Positions 11,996 to 19,926 of a DNA stretch of 33,023 bases are shown piece after piece (the first letter of the stretch is position 1; the number at the start of each line of letters is the position of its first letter). The stretch lies in IMG/VR virus record IMGVR_UViG_3300025138_000181, positions 1 to 33,023 of that record. The stretch is one strand, 5' to 3'. The notes beneath the pieces are model-generated. The model was not told the DNA's origin. It searched no databases and saw only the letters and a program-made list of their open reading frames with translations. The DNA is from a virus. A program made the position numbers and the translations under genes.

Positions 11996-12351
11996 TTACA
12001 ACTCCATAACTCTTCACAAGCATCATCTAATCCAATATTGTCTATAAAATTCCATGTTGCTCTGTCTCCTCCCCAATATCCCTCGACACGCATTTCTCTA
12101 GTATCAACATAAATATTAGGTCCTCCTCCTGCGACCATTAACTCTGCACCATAATAAGATTTATCACGACCAACAATGAATTTCATATCATAAACATTTT
12201 CTAAATAGTCATATCCATTAGGTTCAAAGTCTTCTTTTTCTTCGTCAGTTAAATCATGGTAAGCATTATAATTTTCTTTTTCTAACTTACCTGACGTTAT
12301 TTCTTCTGCAATTCTTCTAACTATTTGTAATAGTTCTTTATCTGTACTCAT
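11992..12351 (-). CDS. Conserved phage protein with NIYVDT...EGYWGGD motif, unknown
   Basis: A protein of 119 residues, the longest in this cluster. An acidic N-terminal half precedes a beta-rich C-terminal half with the run AGGGPNIYVDTREMRVEGYW. This pattern of a Gly-rich turn, N-I-Y-V-D-T and G-Y-W-G recurs in small phage and plasmid proteins of unknown function as far as I recall. A role in host takeover is possible given the position, but nothing in the sequence shows it. Confidence 0.6.
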   Translation of the reverse strand: MSTDKELLQIVRRIAEEITSGKLEKENYNAYHDLTDEEKEDFEPNGYDYLENVYDMKFIVGRDKSYYGAELMVAGGGPNIYVDTREMRVEGYWGGDRATWNFIDNIGLDDACEELWSCK

Positions 12352-12465
12352 TTATTTATCTCCCTCGAAGTAATAGATTAAAAACATAACCAGGCTTACA
12401 AACCCAAGCCCAGTTATGCTAAATACTAAAGCGCCAACTAATAAGTTAAAAATATAAAGGTCCAT
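12352..12465 (-). CDS. 37-residue membrane peptide
   Basis: ATG at 12465 lies inside the end of the upstream gene, and TAA abuts the next ATG. Residues 4-32 are hydrophobic (YIFNLLVGALVFSITGLGFVSLVMFLIYY), long enough for one membrane pass, with a short acidic end. Function unknown; a candidate exclusion or host-membrane protein. Confidence 0.55.
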   Translation of the reverse strand: MDLYIFNLLVGALVFSITGLGFVSLVMFLIYYFEGDK

Positions 12466-12667
12466 TTAATCCTCTTAGTTTACTCATTACTGAAAGCACT
12501 TCCTGAGAAGTCATAAACATTAATCGACTAACTGCTTCGTGTTGCTCTTTATCGTTTAAATTAGGTTTCATTAGTTCAAATAATTCTTTGTGCTTATCTG
12601 ATCTAAACAAGTCTATCGTAATTGACTCATTACTAGGTTTAAATTTTATCTTTGTTACTTTATTCAT
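12446..12667 (-). CDS. Unknown 73-residue basic protein
   Basis: ATG at 12667 is preferred over ATG 12673 because GGGGG lies 7 bases upstream of it. It has an N-terminal beta strand region (VTKIKFKPSNESITIDLFRS) and a C-terminal helix pair (EAVSRLMFMTSQEVLSVMSKLRG). It overlaps both neighbours. No domain is recognised. Confidence 0.55.
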   Translation of the reverse strand: MNKVTKIKFKPSNESITIDLFRSDKHKELFELMKPNLNDKEQHEAVSRLMFMTSQEVLSVMSKLRGLNGPLYF

Positions 12668-12833
12668 TTTCATTCCCCCAATCGTTAATGAAATCTTTTA
12701 CTTTGTAAGAAATTTCTTTTTTTAATAAGTCTTTTAATTCTTGGCTTAAATTACCTGGTATCAATTTCATTGACCCATCATAATTGTCTCCCCAAATAGA
12801 GACGTTAATATTAAAGTTAAAATCATAGTCCAT
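12660..12833 (-). CDS. First gene of the leftward small-gene cluster, unknown
   Basis: A 57-residue protein from ATG at 12833 with GGGAG upstream. It begins with strands (DYDFNFNINVSIWGDNYDG) and ends in a helix (SQELKDLLKKEISYKVKDFIND). It is transcribed away from the ribbon-helix-helix gene, from the region carrying the 8-bp repeats, so it is the likely first target of that regulator. Confidence 0.55.
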   Translation of the reverse strand: MDYDFNFNINVSIWGDNYDGSMKLIPGNLSQELKDLLKKEISYKVKDFINDWGNENE

Positions 12834-12857
12834 ATTTTCTCCCTTGTTTAATATGTT

Positions 12858-12918
12858 AGTAAGTCAGTAACTGAGTAAGTAAGTAATGTCAAATAATAAT
12901 TGCGTAAGTGAGTAATTA
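12858..12918. repeat. Six 8-bp repeats (AGTAAGTS-type) between divergent genes
   Basis: Four contiguous 8-mers at 12858-12889 (AGTAAGTC, AGTAACTG, AGTAAGTA, AGTAATGT) and two more at 12903-12918 (CGTAAGTG, AGTAATTA). The block lies between the leftward gene at 12833 and the ribbon-helix-helix gene at 12937. Tandem 8-bp boxes are the typical operators of MetJ/Arc-class RHH proteins, so these are probably its binding sites. Confidence 0.6.
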
Positions 12919-12936
12919 AGGTTAAAGACCTGGGGA

Positions 12937-13128
12937 ATGAATAAACCACAATCTAAACCTCATCGCTTACAGTTTAATACTGATGATAAAAACAAAGATA
13001 GAATAGAAAACTATCGCTTTAATAATAGAATAGGGTCTCAATCTACTGCAATAGAACAATTAGTAGGTATGGCATTAGATCAATTAGAGAGACAAGATAC
13101 AAAGAAGTCTAAGAATAGTAAGGGATAG
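12937..13128 (+). CDS. Ribbon-helix-helix DNA-binding protein
   Basis: A 63-residue protein. A short strand at residues 10-16 (RLQFNTD) followed by two helices (DRIENYRFNNRIGSQSTAIEQLVGMALDQLERQ) gives the Arc/MetJ-type RHH fold, with 'IGSQSTAIEQLVGMAL' as the usual second helix. The C-terminus is lysine-rich. RHH dimers insert the N-terminal strand into the major groove of tandem operators. The 8-bp repeat block just upstream makes autoregulation and control of the divergent cluster likely. Confidence 0.75.
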   Translation: MNKPQSKPHRLQFNTDDKNKDRIENYRFNNRIGSQSTAIEQLVGMALDQLERQDTKKSKNSKG

Positions 13129-13476
13129 AGAGCGTTAGGTTCGTCTTCATAGTTCTCATTAGTCCAAAGTGGCACATTACTTATATAGAACAAAATATCT
13201 GCACTAAGTATCTCACTTAGTATCACACTTGATACAACTTCCTTAGAATACCCAGCAATACAGCCAACAAATTTACACCGACAACCTGGCTAAGAACTAG
13301 GTGGCTATCTATATTTATAAATAAAAACCAAGACGATCATTATGATTTAAGTAGGACCACCCCCAACGGACTTACACATAATATAGGGGACCCACACACA
13401 TACTAGACCCACCCTTTATATAGCCCTTATCGGCTTATATTTGACCATAGGGGAACAAAAGAGGAACGAAGGCACT
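13129..13476. other. 348-base non-coding region before the virion module
   Basis: No gene can be supported here. It holds three 12-bp direct repeats (13202-13237), an inverted pair ACCT...AGGT near 13298-13313, an AT-rich stretch TATATTTATAAATA near 13310-13330 that might be a promoter -10, and C-rich segments (ACCCACACACATACTAGACCC near 13391-13411). The position upstream of terL and the repeats make it a candidate for the late promoter and the packaging (pac/cos) site. Confidence 0.5.
13202..13237 (+). repeat. Three 12-bp direct repeats
   Basis: CACTAAGTATCT, CACTTAGTATCA and CACTTGATACAA in tandem without gaps, matching at CACT and at TATC/ATAC positions. The units are slightly longer than one helical turn, like iterons. 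They could bind the small terminase, the late regulator or the replication protein. Confidence 0.55.
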
Positions 13477-13659
13477 ATGACTAAGAAAAAAGAAAAGAAG
13501 AAATCTGATTCATTTATGGACGAATTTAAGGCTTTAGTTGAAGAGATTAATAAGCCTACACCAGTTCATAATGAGTCAGGTCGAGGAGCAGTTAAATCTG
13601 ACGATGTAGATGCAATGTATCGACACCTTGATAATGCCAAAGATAATAATTCCGTATAA
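13477..13659 (+). CDS. Small lysine-rich protein preceding terminase
   Basis: A 60-residue protein from ATG at 13477 (GAAGG about 6 bases upstream; an upstream in-frame TTG at 13441 is less likely). The first 10 residues are nearly all Lys, then an acidic helix and polar tail. Its end overlaps terL by 26 bases. It sits where a small terminase subunit is often found, but it has no helix-turn-helix. Function unknown. Confidence 0.55.
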   Translation: MTKKKEKKKSDSFMDEFKALVEEINKPTPVHNESGRGAVKSDDVDAMYRHLDNAKDNNSV

Positions 13660-14890
13660 GCCACGTCAACATCAGCTCACAGTTCATAAGAACTTAAAGC
13701 GATGGAATGTACTGGTGGCACACAGAAGATTTGGGAAGACATGCCTAGTTCTCAATGAAATATTAAAAAAATGTATGCTGAATACATTACCAAGTCCTAA
13801 GTATGGATATATCGCCCCTACGTACCGAATGGCAAAACAAGCAGCATGGCAATACTGCATAGATTACACGCATAAAATTCCAGGTGTGCAATATCACACC
13901 ACCGAACTTCGTGTTACCTTACCAGGTAACAGAACAATACAAATGTTCGGAGCTGACTCTTATGACAATTTACGTGGACAACGATTTGATGGAATAGTTG
14001 TAGATGAAATAGCAATGATGCCCCCTGATATATGGACAGTATTACGTCCTGCATTATCCGATAGAAAAGGGTGGCTTATAGCCATAGGTACTCCTGCAGG
14101 TCATAACGCTTTTTTTGATCTGTATGACAATGCTCTTAATAATCCTGATGAATGGTACACAGCAGTATTTAAAGCAAGTGAAACAAAAATTATAGACGAA
14201 GACGAATTACGTGCAGCTCGTAAAATGATGAGTGAAGAACAATATGAACAAGAATTTGAAGTATCTTTTGATGCAGGTGTTCTAGGGGGTATTTACACAA
14301 GGTCTTTAACAAAGGCACAAGATGAAGGTCGTATTACAAATATAGAATACGATGAAAATTTTAAAGTAGATACAGCATGGGATTTGGGTGTTGGAGATTC
14401 CACAGCAATATGGTTCTTTCAACGAGTGGGTAATAGAATACACCTGATTGATTATTATGAAAATACATCAATGGGGTTAGACCATTACGTGAAAGTATTA
14501 TCACAAAAAGGGTATCAATATTCTAACCATTACGGACCACATGATTTACGTCAACGTGAGCTTTCTAGTGGTAAGTCAAGATATGAAATTGCAAATAATT
14601 TAGGATTGTATTTTACAATCGTTCCTAAGTTACCTGTCATAGATGGTATCAATGCAACACGTATGATTTTTTCTCGTATGTGGTTTGATAGAGATAAATG
14701 TAAACAAGGTATTGAAGCAATGCGTCAGTACCAATGGGAAAGAAACGATAAGACAGGACAACTGTTAGATAAAGCAAAACATTCATGGGCTTCTCATGGC
14801 TGTGATGCCATTAGATACATGGCAGTTGGAATGAATGAAACAACAGATTTTAAAAGTAAAATTAATTATGGAAATATGGGAATTGTATAA
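13634..14890 (+). CDS. terL: Terminase large subunit (TerL)
   Basis: A 418-residue protein from ATG at 13634 (an in-frame ATG at 13610 adds 8 residues). The ATPase domain shows a Walker A-like R32-F-G-K-T36 preceded by VAHRR, Walker B I-V-V-D124-E125, and coupling motif G152-T-P. The RNase H-like nuclease domain has D250 (DTAWDLG), an H-D pair at 303-304 and D391 (HGCDAIRY). It translocates and cuts DNA at the portal. The typical length is about 420-470. The small subunit is encoded after it. Confidence 0.95.
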   Translation: MPKIIIPYKPRQHQLTVHKNLKRWNVLVAHRRFGKTCLVLNEILKKCMLNTLPSPKYGYIAPTYRMAKQAAWQYCIDYTHKIPGVQYHTTELRVTLPGNRTIQMFGADSYDNLRGQRFDGIVVDEIAMMPPDIWTVLRPALSDRKGWLIAIGTPAGHNAFFDLYDNALNNPDEWYTAVFKASETKIIDEDELRAARKMMSEEQYEQEFEVSFDAGVLGGIYTRSLTKAQDEGRITNIEYDENFKVDTAWDLGVGDSTAIWFFQRVGNRIHLIDYYENTSMGLDHYVKVLSQKGYQYSNHYGPHDLRQRELSSGKSRYEIANNLGLYFTIVPKLPVIDGINATRMIFSRMWFDRDKCKQGIEAMRQYQWERNDKTGQLLDKAKHSWASHGCDAIRYMAVGMNETTDFKSKINYGNMGIV

Positions 14891-15300
14891 TGGTAATGCC
14901 AACTAAATATAGCAAACAAATGATAATAAATATTTGTGATAGATTAGCCAATGGAGAATCTATTCGTTCTATTTGTCGTGATAAGGACATGCCTACATGG
15001 GAAACTATTCGTACTTGGCTTCGAAAAAAAGAAGGATTTCAAGAAGAGTACAATAGAAGTAAACAAGAAGGTATTGAATATATGCTTGGCGACAATAGAG
15101 CTAAAGCATTAGAAACTTTAGAACGTGCAAAACAAGGTAAAGGTAAAGTAGGTTTAGAAGAAGCTGCTGTATTAAAACTGCTAATGCACGATACACATTG
15201 GACAGCAGGAAAATTAGTACCAAAAGTTTATGGAGATAAGACACAACAGCAAATTACAGGCGCAGATGATGGGCCATTGCAGATAAAGTGGGAAGATTAA
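14890..15300 (+). CDS. terS: Terminase small subunit, Sf6 gp1-like
   Basis: A 136-residue protein overlapping the terL stop by one base. Residues 8-50 form a DNA-binding helix-turn-helix (ANGESIRSICRDKDMPTWETIRTWLRKKEGF) followed by an oligomerisation region. The C-terminal part ...WTAGKLVPKVYGDKTQQQITG resembles the W-x(8-10)-P-x-x-Y-G-D-K motif of Sf6-type small terminases. It recognises the packaging site and stimulates TerL. It lies downstream of terL, the reverse of the common order. Confidence 0.85.
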   Translation: MVMPTKYSKQMIINICDRLANGESIRSICRDKDMPTWETIRTWLRKKEGFQEEYNRSKQEGIEYMLGDNRAKALETLERAKQGKGKVGLEEAAVLKLLMHDTHWTAGKLVPKVYGDKTQQQITGADDGPLQIKWED

Positions 15301-17304
15301 ATGGCTAAAATGCGAAATTCAGAAGTATTAGCGCTTCTCGGACAATTATTAGAAAATTCTATTGGTTATTTTGAAGGAACTATTGGAGCAGAACGTAGAA
15401 CTGCTTTTAAATACTATTTAGGAAAGCCCTATGGTAACGAAATTGAAGGTCGTTCCCAAGTAGTAACGCAAGATGTACTAGAAGTTGTAGAAAATATACT
15501 TCCTTCCTTGCTTCGTATCTTTACAGCAGGAGAACAAATTGTAAAATTTGATCCTCAAGGTCCTGAAGATCAACAAATGGCTGAACAATGTACGGATTAT
15601 ATCAATCATATTTTTATGAAAGATAATCCAGGCTTTATGATTTTATATACAATGTTCAAAGATGCGCTTTTACAAAAAAATGGTTTTGTAAAACATTATT
15701 ATAAAGAAATTGAAAAAACAAAAACAGAAGAGTACGCAGATTTAACTGATGTAGAATATAATTCATTATTAATTGATGATACTGTTTCTGTTGACGAACA
15801 CGATATAAAAGAAATTCAAGGTCAATTTGAAATAGAATATTTACACGATGTTAAAATTACTCGTACAACAAAAGAGGGAAGAATTTGTGTAGAAAATGTT
15901 CCTCCTGAAGAAGTGTTTGTCAGTAAAAACGCTAAAAGTTTTGCTGACTCTCAATTTGTTGGACATCGAGTTATTAAAACAAGAGCTGAAGTTATTGCAA
16001 TGGGTTTTGATAAAAAACTTGTCGATAAACTTCCTAGTTATTCTGATGGTTTTTATAATCAAGAACATACAGAAAGAGAATTATATCAAACTGAATCTCC
16101 TGATACAGAATATCAAAGTATAGATAAGTCAACAGACTATGTTCGCATTGTAGAATGTTACACTAAAATTGATTACGAAAAAAAAGGTAAACCAACTTTA
16201 CGAAAAATTACTATGGGGGGTAATGAAAGTATTATTTTAGATAATGAAGAAATAGATTATCTTCCTTTCTCTATGGTAACTCCAATACCTATGCCACATT
16301 TATTTTACGGAATGAGTGTTGCTGATTTAGTGATGGACCTCCAGTTAATGAAATCAACTGTTCTTCGTCAAACAATGGACAACATGTATTTGCAAAACAA
16401 CGCAAGACATTTAGTTATTGATGGTCAAGTACAACTTGATGATTTAATTACTTCACGTCCTGGTGGCATTGTAAGAACTAAAGGACCAGGTGCTGTTACC
16501 CCACTAGCTACCCCTTCGTTTTTAAATGAAGGTTTAGCAATGTTAGAAAAAATAGATCAATTAAAAGAATCACGAACAGGTATTTCTCGTTCTCAAATGG
16601 GAGCAGACCCTAACACTATACAAAAATCACATACAACAGCTACAAGTGTTAATGCTTTAGTAAATGCTAGTACACAAAGAATAGAATTGATAGCCAGAAT
16701 ATTTGCAGAGACTGGAGTCAAAGATTTATTTAGATGTATTATGCAACTTGCTACTAAGTATCAAGATAAACCACGAATTATACGATTAAGAAATCAATTT
16801 GTAGAAATGAACCCTCAAGATTGGGCTGATAAAGAAATGGACGTTTCAATACATGTTGGTTTAGGTACAGGTAATACAGATCACAGAGTAAATTTACTTT
16901 CACAAATTTTACAAATACAACAAATGCTAGTGAAAGAAGGTGGCTTTGGCAGATTAGTAGATGAAAATAAAATTTATAACACGTTAGAAAAGTTAGTTGT
17001 AAATTCTGGTTTTAGTTCTGCAGAACCTTTCTTCCTTGACCCTACAACAGTTCCTCCTCCTCCACCAAAAGACCCTATGCAAGAAAATCCTCTTCTTATG
17101 GCAGCAATGGAAGAATTAAAATTAGAAAAAGAAAAAACAATGGCAACTCTTCAACAAAAACGTGAAGAGATGATGGTAGAAATGAAAATGAAAGTATTAG
17201 AACTAGAAACAAAACTTAAAATTGCAGCAGAAAAAATTGATTCAGAAGAATTACGCAAAGCTGCTGACATTGAAAGTAATTTTATTAAACAACGAGGAAA
17301 CTAA
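15301..17304 (+). CDS. Portal protein
   Basis: A 667-residue protein following terS directly. The N-terminus (GYFEGTIGAERRTAFKYYLGKPYGNE...SQVVTQDVLEVVENILPSLLRIFTAGEQIVKF) matches P22/SU10-type portals, where the wing and clip regions follow. The C-terminal 75 residues (from about 590) form a charged coiled coil, the barrel-like extension seen in P22-type portals. Twelve copies would form the DNA channel at the capsid vertex and contact TerL. Length is typical for this class. Confidence 0.92.
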   Translation: MAKMRNSEVLALLGQLLENSIGYFEGTIGAERRTAFKYYLGKPYGNEIEGRSQVVTQDVLEVVENILPSLLRIFTAGEQIVKFDPQGPEDQQMAEQCTDYINHIFMKDNPGFMILYTMFKDALLQKNGFVKHYYKEIEKTKTEEYADLTDVEYNSLLIDDTVSVDEHDIKEIQGQFEIEYLHDVKITRTTKEGRICVENVPPEEVFVSKNAKSFADSQFVGHRVIKTRAEVIAMGFDKKLVDKLPSYSDGFYNQEHTERELYQTESPDTEYQSIDKSTDYVRIVECYTKIDYEKKGKPTLRKITMGGNESIILDNEEIDYLPFSMVTPIPMPHLFYGMSVADLVMDLQLMKSTVLRQTMDNMYLQNNARHLVIDGQVQLDDLITSRPGGIVRTKGPGAVTPLATPSFLNEGLAMLEKIDQLKESRTGISRSQMGADPNTIQKSHTTATSVNALVNASTQRIELIARIFAETGVKDLFRCIMQLATKYQDKPRIIRLRNQFVEMNPQDWADKEMDVSIHVGLGTGNTDHRVNLLSQILQIQQMLVKEGGFGRLVDENKIYNTLEKLVVNSGFSSAEPFFLDPTTVPPPPPKDPMQENPLLMAAMEELKLEKEKTMATLQQKREEMMVEMKMKVLELETKLKIAAEKIDSEELRKAADIESNFIKQRGN

Positions 17305-18611
17305 TGGCACAAAATCCGTATTTACAAAACTTATTAGGTATTAATCAAAGTGGTATGGGTTTGTATAATTATAATTATGATTTACCAACGTATAATAATT
17401 TATTATCTCAAAATTTAACAGAGTCTCAAATTGCACAATATGACCCACGTTTTAGTACCTTTAATCAATTTCCTTATAAACCTAAACCTAACCCTCAACA
17501 AAACTTTGCACAATACGAAGTAGTTCCTCAAGTAGAAGGTCAAGTACCTGTAGAAGAAGAAGATACAGAAAATAATATAAATAACGGAAATCAAACTACT
17601 AATAATAATAACAGTTTTGACAGAATATCAACACAGCGATATGGAGATATAAGAGACAACTCTCCTGAAGTTTTAAATCTTTCTAATGTTCCTTTAACCG
17701 ATATGTCAGAAAAAGAAATAATGGATTTTGGTTTAAGAAAAGGTTACATTGGTGAAGATGGAACTTTATTAGGACCACAACAATTTAGCGATCAAACTCT
17801 TCCTCCTGGTGTTTTAGGTTTTGCAGCAAACATGGCATCTGGTCCTATTCAAATGGCAAACGATAGACAATACGAACAATTTACAAATGCTTTGCAAAAG
17901 AAAAATATGTTTTTAGGACGAGGTGTTGATAGCCCTTCCTTTGCTAGTTTTTCTCCTAGTTATAAAGAAGCATTATCTAAAGCAAATTTTTACAATGATA
18001 AATTAGGTAATATGGGGAGTCAAACAAACCTTCGTATTCCAGGTACACAAAAAAGTGTCAGAGCATTAATAAATCAATATGCTCCAGTTGGAGCAGGTAT
18101 GGATTTTAAAAAACAAAAAAATAAAGACCCTAATCAAGTTCAATATCATACAAGTACAGGTGGTTATTATAATGGTAATGGTAAATTTGTAAATCATTAT
18201 GGGCAACAACAAGCTTTTGGTTCTTTAAAAGATGCAGTTGAGACAATAATGGCAGCTTCAAAAAGTGGAAATATTTCAACAGTACCAGATAAATTTTTAA
18301 CAAGTAAATACAAAGATACTATTAAAGCTTTAATAAAACGTGGAGATTTTTCACAAAATCAAGGTAATGAAATTATAACTGCAATTAATAATATTAATAA
18401 TGACAATAAACCTAAAAAAGAAATTAAGAAAAAGAAAGATTACGAACCTAAATATAATACAGGTGGTAATGATGGAACTTCACAAGTAGATAATAATAAC
18501 AATAATAATAATAATACATTTGTTCCATATTCAAGTAGCAGTAATCTTTATCAAGGAAATACAACTTACGGAGACGCAGACGATTATACTGATGATAGTT
18601 CAGGTGTATAA
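17304..18611 (+). CDS. Unknown Asn/Gln-rich virion-module protein
   Basis: A 435-residue protein between portal and scaffold genes, overlapping the portal stop by one base. The N-terminus repeats short NYN/NNL patterns, the middle (residues 130-280) is more ordered (MSEKEIMDFGLRKGYIGEDG...), and the C-terminus is Asn-rich low complexity. No peptidase or known structural motif is seen. Position suggests a head-assembly or minor head protein. Codon use fits its neighbours. Confidence 0.7.
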   Translation: MAQNPYLQNLLGINQSGMGLYNYNYDLPTYNNLLSQNLTESQIAQYDPRFSTFNQFPYKPKPNPQQNFAQYEVVPQVEGQVPVEEEDTENNINNGNQTTNNNNSFDRISTQRYGDIRDNSPEVLNLSNVPLTDMSEKEIMDFGLRKGYIGEDGTLLGPQQFSDQTLPPGVLGFAANMASGPIQMANDRQYEQFTNALQKKNMFLGRGVDSPSFASFSPSYKEALSKANFYNDKLGNMGSQTNLRIPGTQKSVRALINQYAPVGAGMDFKKQKNKDPNQVQYHTSTGGYYNGNGKFVNHYGQQQAFGSLKDAVETIMAASKSGNISTVPDKFLTSKYKDTIKALIKRGDFSQNQGNEIITAINNINNDNKPKKEIKKKKDYEPKYNTGGNDGTSQVDNNNNNNNNTFVPYSSSSNLYQGNTTYGDADDYTDDSSGV

Positions 18612-18614
18612 AAT

Positions 18615-18878
18615 ATGTCAAAAGAAATTAATCTAGGTAATCAAGCAAAGAGAATACTAGAAGACGAAATTTTTACTGATGCAGTAAAAAAAATTGAAGA
18701 AAGATTAAACCAAGAATGGTTAGCATCTCCTCTTCGAGATACAGAAGCAAGAGAAAAAATATTTCTCATGCGTAAAATGTTGGAATCACTTATCAACGAA
18801 ATTACGTCTGTCATGGAGACAGGAAAATTGGCGAATAAGACATTGACCGACATACAAAAAACAAAAATTTTTAATTAA
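18615..18878 (+). CDS. Unknown small helical head-module protein
   Basis: An 87-residue protein that is mostly helical and charged (RILEDEIFTDAVKKIEERLNQEWL...). The segment with 'PLRDTEAREKIFLMRKMLESL' resembles small phage proteins that sit between portal and scaffold in SU10-like genomes, as I recall. Possibly a scaffold or portal assembly accessory factor. Confidence 0.65.
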   Translation: MSKEINLGNQAKRILEDEIFTDAVKKIEERLNQEWLASPLRDTEAREKIFLMRKMLESLINEITSVMETGKLANKTLTDIQKTKIFN

Positions 18879-18894
18879 AAATTAAGGAGACTAT

Positions 18895-19914
18895 ATGGCA
18901 GATCAACCTGTAAAGGAATCTGTTGCGCTATCACAGCAAACAGCAGAAAGTGAAATCATCAACCTTTTGGGTACTTTGGAAAAAGACCAAGCCACAGGGA
19001 ATGAAGACACAACACCAGAGACACCTGTAGAGCAATCTACTAAAGTTGAAAGTGAAACGCAGGAATTAACCCCTGACGATTTGGAATTAGTGTCTGAGGA
19101 CACCACAACGGAAACTGACGAGCAACTTTTTGAAGTCAAAGTAAATGGCGAAACAATTAAAGTTACTTTAGAAGAATTACAAAGTGGTTACGCTAAAGAT
19201 TCTGATTACCGACAAAAAACATCTAAGCTAAGTGAAGAACGTAAAACCCTAGAGGTAGAACGTCAAAAAATTTTAGATGAAATGAACGTGGCTAATCAAA
19301 AAAAATCCGAATACGTTCAACGACTTGAAGAAGTTGTTAGTAATTTTGATAAACCTAGTATGTCCGAAGCCGATTTGGAAAAGCTCTATGAAGAAGACCC
19401 AACGGAATATGTTAAGGCACAAGCTAGAATTACAAAAGAACGTGAACATCAGAATAATTTAAGAGCGCAATTAGAAAGCGAAAAACTAGAACAACAAACA
19501 CAATATCAACAGAAATTAAATACTGTTCTTAGACAAGAACAAGAAAAGTTGATTGAAAAGTTACCTGTTCTTGGCGACCCTAATAAAGCTTCTAAAGTTC
19601 AAAATGATATTAAAAACTTTTTAGTATCACAAGGATTTACCGATACGGAATTACAAAATTTAACAGATCATAGAACAGTTTTGGTAGCGTACAACGCAAT
19701 GCAATTAGATAATTTAAAAAAAGCAAAACTAGATGGAAAAAAAGTTAAACGAGTTCCTAGGGTAGCAACTTCTGGTTCACAAACTACAACATCTTCTGAA
19801 AGTTCGTCTGCGATTCAAAAAGCAATGGCTTCTCAACGAGAAACTCCCAATAAGGGGAATGATAGGAAAACAAAAGATGCTTTCCTTGCTTGGTCAGAAG
19901 CCCAACAACTTTAG
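18895..19914 (+). CDS. Scaffolding-like capsid assembly protein
   Basis: A 339-residue protein with an acidic N-terminal half (Thr/Glu-rich), then the signature EVKVNGETIKVTLEELQSGYAKDSDYRQKTSKLSEER (residues about 80-115), typical of phage scaffolds that have a small beta motif followed by a long coiled coil. Coiled coil runs to about 230, and the C-terminus is basic, consistent with binding to the capsid protein. It lies directly before the capsid gene, with AAGGAG upstream. Confidence 0.85.
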   Translation: MADQPVKESVALSQQTAESEIINLLGTLEKDQATGNEDTTPETPVEQSTKVESETQELTPDDLELVSEDTTTETDEQLFEVKVNGETIKVTLEELQSGYAKDSDYRQKTSKLSEERKTLEVERQKILDEMNVANQKKSEYVQRLEEVVSNFDKPSMSEADLEKLYEEDPTEYVKAQARITKEREHQNNLRAQLESEKLEQQTQYQQKLNTVLRQEQEKLIEKLPVLGDPNKASKVQNDIKNFLVSQGFTDTELQNLTDHRTVLVAYNAMQLDNLKKAKLDGKKVKRVPRVATSGSQTTTSSESSSAIQKAMASQRETPNKGNDRKTKDAFLAWSEAQQL

Positions 19915-19926
19915 GAGAAAATTATC

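Noticed and set aside
12858-12918. CRISPR array
   Set aside because: The repeats are 8 bp and contiguous, without spacers; no cas gene is present.
18440-18610. Simple-sequence repeat element
   Set aside because: The AAT-rich run encodes the Asn-rich tail of the 435-residue protein in frame; no independent repeat element is needed.
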